Positions 8,801-14,574 of a stretch of 34,992 nucleotides of DNA are shown piece after piece. Made by a program: the position numbers and the translations under genes. The DNA lies in NCBI GenBank assembly GCA_937929835.1, contig CALFUU010000082.1, forward strand, positions 1 through 34,992. Reading direction: 5' to 3'. Under the pieces are notes generated by a model. It was given only the letters and a program-made list of their open reading frames with translations. It did not search any database and was not told the DNA's origin. The DNA comes from an uncultured Saprospiraceae bacterium (GTDB taxonomy: Bacteria; Bacteroidota; Bacteroidia; Chitinophagales; Saprospiraceae). The number at the start of each line of letters is the position of its first letter. The stretch's first letter is position 1.

Positions 8801-9950
8801 AGAAAAGCCCTTTTCCATCTGTCCCAAACCATATCTTATCATCAGTTTCCAGTAGTGAGTTCACTTGATCTATTTCTACCTTGTTTGTGCCACATTTTAT
8901 TTTTTGTATCTGCTGGAACTCATCCTCTTTTTGATCAATCTTATTAAGACCCTTGAGGTGCATTCCTACCCAGATAATTCCAGTATTATCCTCGTATAGA
9001 CTCCAGATAGAATTTCCAGATATGTGATTATTGAGATTGGAATCTGACCTGTATCGTGTAACTGATTTATCTGACTTGATGTACAAACCCGCATTCTCAG
9101 TACCCACCATTAAGCGGCCCTTGCTATCATATAGTATAGAGAGTATGACCGTGTTCTCTAAAGAATCTTGAAGACCATCGATATTTAGGCTTTGTTCCTT
9201 ATTAAGACATAGTGTCTTTAGACCTTGATTGGTACCTATTACATAACAGCTATCTTGATACTGCTCTATAGACCTAATCGGAATGCCCTCATCGTATAGG
9301 TGCTTGACGACTCCAGACTGTACGTCCACTGAGATTACACCAGAAGACCAACTCCCTAATAGAATATTGTTACCGATACCTGATATCGAGGTAATGTATT
9401 GTTCCTCTAGCTGACTGATATAAAATGAACCTGAAGAAAAAATTCTTTCTTCTGTTTCTAAGTCTATGAGACTTACGCCGCCTTTCTCTGTCGCTATCCA
9501 CATGACATTTTTTTCATCTACATAGAGATCTCGTATATAATTATCTGACAGTGCATTATTGGTGGTACTGTAGTTCAGGAAAATATCATCCTTAAAGTTG
9601 ATCTTAATGAGTCCTCCGCCATAAGTTCCTACCCAAAGATGATCCTGATCCTTATCGTAGTACAAGCTGGTAATAGAATTGACATTGCCCGCACTTACCA
9701 CAGCACGACCTAAGTCAAAGTGCTCATATACTAAACCGTCAAATCGATTCAATCCATAACGTGTTCCGACCCATAGGTATCCCTTATTATCTTGAACAAT
9801 ACTGGTGATGGTACTTTCCGAGAGTCCGCTGGAAACATCATGGAACACGAAGGGTTTCTGACTAACGCCAAGATGAGATGAGCCTAATAGAAAAAACAGC
9901 ACTAAAAAAAGTAATGGAAAGTGGGGCCGTCGCATATTCGGTAAACTCAT
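5868..9950 (-). CDS. Hybrid two-component system sensor kinase / AraC-type response regulator
   Basis: A 1360-residue one-protein signalling system of the HTCS type. Order: signal peptide (1-30); a periplasmic double propeller of Reg_prop repeats (about 35-670; motifs such as GYLWVGTRYGLNRFDG and GIIWVG); a Y_Y_Y domain (about 690-775); one membrane span (about 780-805); HisKA with NISHELLTPL (His839); HATPase with SNLLSNAIKY (near 955) and DSGIGIS (near 988); receiver LLVEDN (near 1098) with Asp1143 in ISDVMMP; and a C-terminal AraC helix-turn-helix (about 1255-1350). All catalytic residues are present. In Bacteroidota such proteins usually switch on polysaccharide-use loci after binding oligosaccharides. 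Here no SusC/SusD or glycoside hydrolase is nearby, only the CBM9-like relic behind it. It sits between thrA and thrB, opposite in strand. Confidence 0.96.
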   Translation of the reverse strand: MSLPNMRRPHFPLLFLVLFFLLGSSHLGVSQKPFVFHDVSSGLSESTITSIVQDNKGYLWVGTRYGLNRFDGLVYEHFDLGRAVVSAGNVNSITSLYYDKDQDHLWVGTYGGGLIKINFKDDIFLNYSTTNNALSDNYIRDLYVDEKNVMWIATEKGGVSLIDLETEERIFSSGSFYISQLEEQYITSISGIGNNILLGSWSSGVISVDVQSGVVKHLYDEGIPIRSIEQYQDSCYVIGTNQGLKTLCLNKEQSLNIDGLQDSLENTVILSILYDSKGRLMVGTENAGLYIKSDKSVTRYRSDSNLNNHISGNSIWSLYEDNTGIIWVGMHLKGLNKIDQKEDEFQQIQKIKCGTNKVEIDQVNSLLETDDKIWFGTDGKGLFSKDKKNGTYTCHNLIGDKGKFVTALCEDSAGMLWVGTWKDGVIRYDPRSDKSFFLETQSHNTLNSDGDFIKAITRDNLGKMWIAYFGDRIEIYDQGKQIKQFGKNDLISTRVTTMQKGCNDDVMIIGTEESGVQVIKLDTDYQLLQSTSLLNSVTTNISHSINDIKIDNECDMWLGTTKGLFHISDGDKVIKDFSLLPGVPSPYIASLEFVGDTVLWASTNKGVFSLHLKTEKVKHYNLADGLLSSQFLKGSIESLSDGTIYFGNISGINYYKQEQQLQNNVAPPVFITEVYVSGTPLDSMIQQNKPHTPVELSYDQNDINFSYTALNFTQAEQNKFKVRLIGLDKDWRYVSTKREAEYRNLSPGKYKFEVIGSNNDDVWNPTAKEFEFRILEPWYNTWLAWLIYALVSFGVLYQLIKMTLARLNLESELRLEQIETEKLKEIDKVKSRIVANISHELLTPLTMIISPLQGEKQAIESGGNKHLDKHMLNVMLSNAERLKNYINQILNHSKIETGNIKMNIREYDLVIFLRQIVTNFELIARAKNVSLILESELSSAFMYYDESKMEQIISNLLSNAIKYSGDDGVVVVSLRESSSHYLLEVSDSGIGISEEDIPKVFDRYYRAIDDGSIPGIGIGLSIVRQLVDLHYGQIKVSSEVGQYTKFLLEFKKGKEHFSVPADGSTHLVETASDTKSALIEADLDLVQESDASQPVVLLVEDNPDIANYVISFLNEEYSVLWARNGRSGVDIAKAQLPDVIISDVMMPIMDGYQLCSELKENEITSHIAIILLTVKSSTDSQIEGYHHGADYYMTKPFSPQMLLLMLANIMKQKRDMASNFYQQTANHRSGGDTAIVVEGLSEKDNDFLQRTERVIKQYLGDSKFGVVDLSRQLEYSKSQLYRKLKSIINQSPNEFIRNVRIKVAAELIVESDLNISEITYKVGFNDLKYFRSCFKKQYGVNPSEYKLLVENSTPTSNDIS

Positions 9951-10015
9951 ACTCTAAAATATGATTTGTGCCAGCATTAAGCTTAAGAGTAGGCGTTATG
10001 ATTCTATATTAAAGA

Positions 10016-10033
10016 TGTGGCACAATCTCTGCA
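10016..10033 (+). promoter_or_regulatory. Sigma-54-like -24/-12 element upstream of thrB
   Basis: TGTGGCACAATCTCTGCA contains TGGCAC and TGC at the correct 12-base GG-to-GC spacing and fits the sigma-54 consensus better than the thrA copy. Transcription would begin near 10044, leaving a leader of about 136 bases before thrB. It is the near-identical partner of 3138-3154. Confidence 0.5.
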
Positions 10034-10147
10034 TCATATTAAAGATTGCAACTATATATCATGATTTTAGGGTCAAAATTGAGTTTTTAGGCCTGAGAAT
10101 CGTTTTGGTGCCGTGTGTCAAATATTTGTAAAAATAATTACATAATC

Positions 10148-10162
10148 AACTGATTATCAGTT
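10148..10162. promoter_or_regulatory. Perfect inverted repeat ahead of thrB
   Basis: AACTGA-TTA-TCAGTT, a 15-base palindrome with a 3-base centre, ends 17 bases before the GTG start of thrB. Its position at the ribosome-binding region suggests an operator or a small hairpin in the leader. No binding protein is known from the sequence. Confidence 0.35.
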
Positions 10163-10179
10163 AGTTAACTACCATATTT

Positions 10180-11115
10180 GTGAAAACTATTCCTTGTAAA
10201 TGCTTCGCTCCTGCCTCTGTAGCCAATGTCGCCGTAGGGTATGACGTGCTAGGCTTCGCAATCGAAGAGTTGGGAGACGAAGTTATCCTCAATGATGCGA
10301 CCAAAAAGGGTCTTGAGATTACTTTGATCAGAAACAACAAAGCGAAGCTCTCAAAAAATATAAAAGAGAATGTAGCGGGATTTGCAGCTTGGCGGGTGAT
10401 GCAACATTTGGGAATAGAAGATCTTCCAGTCAAAATGGAAATCAATAAGCGCATGCCTGTAGGGACTGGACTGGGCAGTTCGGCGTCAAGTGCGGCGGCA
10501 GGAGCTTTTGCGATGAATGCTTTTCTCGATTTCCCCTGTGATAAGATGACCATTCTGCGTTGTGCGACAGAAGCTGAGCAGATTGCCGATGGGGCTTGGC
10601 ACGCAGATAATGTAGCGCCTTCTCTGTTTGGTGGGTTTGTTCTCATCCGCGATAATCCGAGTCTGGATGTAGTTGGTCTACCCTGTATTCCAGGATTGCG
10701 GGCAGTGGTCGTCTATCCTCATATCAAAATATTGACTAAAGACAGTCGCGATATCCTGAGTGAAAATGTGCCACTCAAGAGTCATATCAAGCAATCAGGA
10801 AATCTTGCAGCCTTTGTAGCCGCTATGTACAAATCAGATTTAGGGCTGTTGGAGAGGTCTCTAGAGGATGTGGTCATAGAACCTCAGCGGGCTAAACTGA
10901 TTCCAGATTTCTACTCCATAAAAGATTTGGCCTTAGAAAATGGTGCGCTTGGTTTTTCTATTTCGGGAGCGGGACCATCGATGTTTGCCCTCTGTGCTAA
11001 CTCTGTAATCGCAGATAATATAGCTGATGCTGTCCAAAAATTCTTTGATGATAAGAAGCGACCTGTCACTATTTACAATTCTGCCATCAACTTAGAGGGC
11101 GCAAAAAGATACTAG
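10180..11115 (+). CDS. thrB: Homoserine kinase
   Basis: A 311-residue GHMP-family kinase that phosphorylates homoserine to O-phosphohomoserine, the substrate of ThrC. The N-terminal CFAPASVANVAVGYDVLG and the ATP-binding PVGTGLGSSASSAAAG (residues 93-108) are diagnostic, and the C-terminal GFSISGAGPSMFAL is the third GHMP motif. Translation must begin at GTG 10180: an in-frame TAA lies at 10165-10167 and there is no ATG between. One base separates its stop from the thrC ATG, so thrB and thrC are co-transcribed. It is about 4.5 kb from thrA, in the same direction. Confidence 0.96.
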   Translation: MKTIPCKCFAPASVANVAVGYDVLGFAIEELGDEVILNDATKKGLEITLIRNNKAKLSKNIKENVAGFAAWRVMQHLGIEDLPVKMEINKRMPVGTGLGSSASSAAAGAFAMNAFLDFPCDKMTILRCATEAEQIADGAWHADNVAPSLFGGFVLIRDNPSLDVVGLPCIPGLRAVVVYPHIKILTKDSRDILSENVPLKSHIKQSGNLAAFVAAMYKSDLGLLERSLEDVVIEPQRAKLIPDFYSIKDLALENGALGFSISGAGPSMFALCANSVIADNIADAVQKFFDDKKRPVTIYNSAINLEGAKRY

Positions 11116-11116
11116 G

Positions 11117-12424
11117 ATGCAACTCTACAGCACCAATAATAAGCACAACATTGTCAATCTCAAGGAGGCTGTCCTTAATGCCTTTCCTCAAGATAAGGGC
11201 CTCTATATGCCCACTGAAATTCCGAAACTCGACAAGCAATTTCTGGATCATCTAAATCAATACAGCTTCGAAGAAATAGGTTTTCAAGTGGCTGCTAGAC
11301 TGATGGGCGACGCTATTCCTGAGTCAGAATTATACCAACTGATTGCCAGAGCGATCAACTTTAAGGCACCCCTGGTCCAGCTGACGGAACAGATTTCTAC
11401 CTTAGAATTATGGCACGGACCGACGATGGCTTTCAAGGATTTTGGGGCCAGATTTATGGCAGAGTTGATGTCCTATTTTCTCAGAGATGAGGACAGGCCG
11501 ACGACCATTCTCGTCGCTACTAGTGGTGATACAGGAGGAGCTGTGGCAGCAGGATTTCATAAAGTACCTGGTATAGAAGTGATCATCCTTTACCCTTCTG
11601 GCAAGGTCAGTGCACTCCAAGAAAAGCAACTGACAACCTGGGGAGATAACATCTCTGCTATAGAAATTGATGGTGTCTTTGATGACTGCCAGCGCTTGGT
11701 CAAGACGGCTTTTATAGATGCTGATCTTCAGCAACAATACAACTTCAGCTCAGCCAACTCTATCAATATCGCTCGGCTTATCCCTCAGTCTTTCTATTAC
11801 TTTGAAGGGTATAAGCAGGTCAAAGACAAGTCAAGGCCTATCGTAGTTTCTGTTCCTTCGGGCAACTTTGGCAACTTGACAGCAGGGCTTTTGGCTGCGC
11901 AGATGGGCTTGCCCATCCACCAGTTTATAGCCGCTACCAATGCTAATGACACTGTACCCGCTTACCTCACTTCTGGCACCTATACTGCCAAGCCCTCTGT
12001 CCCTACCATCTCTAATGCGATGGACGTCGGCAACCCCAGTAACTTCCCTAGGATGCAAGCTCTCTTTGCTGGACAGGATGAAAGTTCCACGTGGAACAAG
12101 CTCAAAGAATTCATAATTGGAGACAGCTATAGCGATACAGAAACCTATCAAGCTATAAAAGGCATACAGTCTCTACACAACTATGAAGCCGACCCACACG
12201 GTGCCGTCGGCTATCTTGCTTGTCAAGACTACCTAAAAGAGTACTCTACCCACCAGACCATCTTTCTCGAGACTGCCCATCCTGGAAAGTTTGAAGCACC
12301 TATGAAAGAGGCGTTAGGCAAGGTGTCTTTTCCTCCTAAACTAGAGGCCTTTATGAGTGGTGAGAAGGTAGCCAAGAGTTGTAGTAAGAACTATACAGAC
12401 TTTAAGGAGATACTGTTGAGTTAA
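11117..12424 (+). CDS. thrC: Threonine synthase
   Basis: A 435-residue pyridoxal-phosphate enzyme that converts O-phosphohomoserine to threonine, the last step of the pathway. WHGPTMAFKDFGARF (residues 99-113) holds the cofactor lysine, Lys107. ATSGDTGGAVAAGF binds phosphate, and SANSINIARLIPQ is typical of the family. Length and ends are normal. Odd feature: codons for ESSTWNK at 12081-12101 contain a perfect parS-like palindrome (12084-12097). The coding sequence around it is repeated in the intergenic region 400 bases downstream. Confidence 0.97.
   Translation: MQLYSTNNKHNIVNLKEAVLNAFPQDKGLYMPTEIPKLDKQFLDHLNQYSFEEIGFQVAARLMGDAIPESELYQLIARAINFKAPLVQLTEQISTLELWHGPTMAFKDFGARFMAELMSYFLRDEDRPTTILVATSGDTGGAVAAGFHKVPGIEVIILYPSGKVSALQEKQLTTWGDNISAIEIDGVFDDCQRLVKTAFIDADLQQQYNFSSANSINIARLIPQSFYYFEGYKQVKDKSRPIVVSVPSGNFGNLTAGLLAAQMGLPIHQFIAATNANDTVPAYLTSGTYTAKPSVPTISNAMDVGNPSNFPRMQALFAGQDESSTWNKLKEFIIGDSYSDTETYQAIKGIQSLHNYEADPHGAVGYLACQDYLKEYSTHQTIFLETAHPGKFEAPMKEALGKVSFPPKLEAFMSGEKVAKSCSKNYTDFKEILLS
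12084..12097. other. parS-like site 1 (inside thrC)
   Basis: GTTCCACGTGGAAC, a perfect 14-base palindrome that differs from the universal parS core GTTTCACGTGAAAC by one symmetrical change. All four copies in this window share 18 bases, AAGTTCCACGTGGAACAA. ParB would load here if this is a true centromere site. Confidence 0.7.
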
Positions 12425-12483
12425 CATTTAAGCTTTGGGTCAATAGAGTAGTCTCCCCTTTTGGGGGATAAGCGCTGAAACAA

Positions 12484-12497
12484 GTTCCACGTGGAAC
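12484..12497. other. parS-like site 2
   Basis: Second perfect GTTCCACGTGGAAC palindrome, 400 bases after site 1. Its right flank still matches the thrC coding sequence (TCATAATTnGAGACAnCT), which shows that the site was copied together with neighbouring sequence. Confidence 0.7.
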
Positions 12498-12601
12498 AAA
12501 GCGCAAAAGTCATAATTAGAGACAACTTAAACATCAAGCATTCTACCTTCTAAAATACCAGAAGTCCTGCACTGAGCGACTAAAGAGAGTCGAATGTGAG
12601 C

Positions 12602-12652
12602 ACCGCTACCTGCATTCTTCTAACTTCCTAAAGAAGGACCGCTACCTGCATT
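12602..12652 (+). repeat. Short direct repeat pair
   Basis: ACCGCTACCTGCATT is present at 12602-12616 and again at 12638-12652, 36 bases apart, inside the gene-free parS region. No coding role is seen. Confidence 0.6.
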
Positions 12653-12735
12653 TTGAGATACCAATTTTCTTTGGTGTAGACTAGCTTGGAGTGCTGGCCT
12701 CCCCTTTAGGGGATACAGGGGTGAGCAGTGAACAA

Positions 12736-12749
12736 GTTCCACGTGGAAC
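12736..12749. other. parS-like site 3
   Basis: Third perfect GTTCCACGTGGAAC palindrome. It lies only 7 bases beyond the stop codon of the EGF-like lipoprotein gene and 252 bases from site 2. Confidence 0.7.
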
Positions 12750-12756
12750 AAGCGTA

Positions 12757-13224
12757 TTACTTTGTCAAGATAAACGTGCACGGCCACATTCCACCTGAAG
12801 TACCTACCTCATCCACCTGAAAGACAATAGAATCAAGACCCACATAGTCCATCCTAGCATCAAGTATAGGTGACATAGGAGGCTGGAAATAATTAAATCC
12901 AATTGAGGTTGAGGACTGTATACGACCAACAATTGGGTAATTAAAAAACAAATTCCCTGATTGTATAACAATGGAGTCTATTGCCCGAGAAGATATGTTA
13001 AACGAGCTATCTATAAAGAATTGCGTACTGAGATTGCAGCGTCTTTTAGCGTTCCAAGTTCCCCAAAACTTAAATCCCCTTTCCTCATCGCAATACTCTC
13101 CCTCGTAATGTATATCACAAACACAGTTGCCATTGATTAGTCTTTCGTTCTCACGACACTCATCATCACTACCACAGCTGGAAAAAATTAAGCAAAAGAG
13201 AAGAAGTTGTATATATAATCTCAT
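12757..13224 (-). CDS. Small lipoprotein with an EGF-like motif
   Basis: A 155-residue predicted surface lipoprotein. The signal ends in LIFSSC with Cys17 as lipidation site. Residues 23-45 carry Cys23, Cys34, Cys36 and Cys45 in the C-X10-C-X-C-X8-C spacing of an EGF core, with NGNCVCDIHYEGEYCDEE. The rest is a beta-rich domain with two more cysteines (RRCN and WPCTF) that could form a disulfide. EGF-like motifs in short lipoproteins are common in Bacteroidota, and their function is unknown. The gene is flanked on both sides by parS-like sites. It is probably expressed alone, as both neighbours point the other way. Confidence 0.75.
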   Translation of the reverse strand: MRLYIQLLLFCLIFSSCGSDDECRENERLINGNCVCDIHYEGEYCDEERGFKFWGTWNAKRRCNLSTQFFIDSSFNISSRAIDSIVIQSGNLFFNYPIVGRIQSSTSIGFNYFQPPMSPILDARMDYVGLDSIVFQVDEVGTSGGMWPCTFILTK

Positions 13225-13550
13225 ATTTCAAATATAGAGCTTGGAAAGCATAACGGCATATGTCATATGCGACAGTCCCTAACTTTAGTGGAGTATTATC
13301 TGCCTATCCAGGTTCTACTCGAATATAAAGGATGACAAGTTCCACGTGGAACAAAGATTAAGTAGAAGGAATACAACTTAAATAGAACATCTTGCATTCA
13401 GCGCTAATCCTCCCCCTTTACAAGAAGGAAGGATGAGCACAGGGTATGCTAAACAAGTCAACGTGAAACACAATGTTTGAGACCAACGAAGTTAGATTAC
13501 TCTACGTCTACATAAGCAAGTACGCTTTAAGATGATGAACTTTATAGGAT
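13225..13550. other. Gene-free spacer between divergent lipoprotein genes
   Basis: Holds parS-like site 4 (13339-13352) and a degenerate half-site, ACGTGAAACA, at 13461-13470. It must also contain the promoters of both divergent lipoprotein genes, but I see no clear TAnnTTTG box. A run similar to the CCCCTTT-containing modules of 12455 and 12701 lies near 13408-13440. No coding frame is convincing. Confidence 0.5.
13339..13352. other. parS-like site 4
   Basis: Fourth perfect GTTCCACGTGGAAC palindrome, 603 bases after site 3, in the divergent promoter region of two lipoprotein genes. Confidence 0.7.
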
Positions 13551-14303
13551 ATGAAATGCCTGACATTATTACCCTTTCTGTTATTACTTATAGGCTGCAA
13601 TGGAAAAGAAATAGAGAATATTCCGCAAGTTGCCTCAATTTCTTGTGACAGCACCACCCTCGAAGTTATTCCAGATGGGCAGCTATGTGAAGATGCTGAC
13701 AACCCATTTGTATGCGATGTGATCGTAATTGATGAGACACAGTTCATCGATGCTGATGCCTATAGATGGAGTCCAGATATCTGCGCCTTAGAAATAGACG
13801 ACAACATCTTATTCACAAATGGTGTAAGAACATCAGCGTGGAAGGTTGTAGAAAGAGGTCATTACATAGCCCAAAAGAGAGTGTTTTCTTCGTGTGATAT
13901 ATCCATAGAGCACGCAACTTACTTATGCCAAAAGAATGAAGTCATCTGTGTCTCCTTCCTCAACGACTTACTTGGTCGAGATACATTGACTTTAGAATTG
14001 AGGACAGTCGTCCAGGACCATTCTAGCCAAGGAAAGAGAAACATCATCAGCCTATACCAGGATAGGACCAATAGTCCTGTAAGAAACTTTTGGCTACGAC
14101 ACTTTATAGGAAGTGGTTATTATGAGCAAATCTGGCAGACTTCCCACCAATCTATAACACTCAACGGAATTGTATACAATGATGTGATCGAGTATGACTA
14201 TGGCGAGCATATACACGCTGTCCCCGACTATAGATACTATGTTCAAAAGGATGTAGGCATCTTAGGATTTGAAGTAGAAGACACTTTATGGCTCAGAGAA
14301 TAA
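13551..14303 (+). CDS. Predicted lipoprotein, function unknown
   Basis: A 250-residue protein with a clear lipoprotein signal ending in LIGC (Cys16). The mature part has seven further cysteines, several in pairs (for example SSCDIS and YLCQKNEVIC), which suggests disulfides in an exported domain, and many Tyr/Trp residues near the C-terminus. I recognise no family. The ATG at 13551 fits the signal peptide directly. Its neighbour across the parS-bearing spacer is the EGF-like lipoprotein on the other strand. Both may be lineage-specific surface proteins. Confidence 0.65.
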   Translation: MKCLTLLPFLLLLIGCNGKEIENIPQVASISCDSTTLEVIPDGQLCEDADNPFVCDVIVIDETQFIDADAYRWSPDICALEIDDNILFTNGVRTSAWKVVERGHYIAQKRVFSSCDISIEHATYLCQKNEVICVSFLNDLLGRDTLTLELRTVVQDHSSQGKRNIISLYQDRTNSPVRNFWLRHFIGSGYYEQIWQTSHQSITLNGIVYNDVIEYDYGEHIHAVPDYRYYVQKDVGILGFEVEDTLWLRE

Positions 14304-14574
14304 GTAGCCACACTCCCCACTCTTATTCCTTTCAGCTTTCGGCACGACACGTACTGATTTGTGCTAAAGTCCCTAAACTGTTACAGTCGCGACCATAGAT
14401 ATAAGCACTCACAATTCTTGACTTATATTACAACATAAATTAATGTGAGCTGTTCCTATTCCTTTATACACTTCATTTACAGTGCCTCTTCTATAACGGC
14501 TAATTAACGCAACCTTAGGGATATCCTTAATGAGCATTCTTTACCTTTATTGGTTGAACATCACAGAAAAAATT

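Larger units (their letters stand above)
12425..12756. other. Gene-free spacer with repeats and two parS-like sites
   Basis: No coding frame is apparent between thrC and the convergent lipoprotein gene. It holds parS-like sites at 12484-12497 and 12736-12749, each preceded about 30 bases earlier by a palindrome of the form CCCCTTT(T/A)GGGG (12455-12466 and 12701-12712). A 15-base direct repeat, ACCGCTACCTGCATT, lies at 12602-12616 and 12638-12652. The segment 12482-12527 matches thrC 12082-12128. The palindromes could act as weak terminators, but no run of T follows. Confidence 0.6.

Noticed and set aside
8552-9500. TATCCACA-like DnaA boxes, which would fit an origin near the parS-like cluster
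   Set aside because: Only isolated matches inside the hybrid sensor coding sequence, with no cluster, no AT-rich unwinding region and no dnaA nearby.
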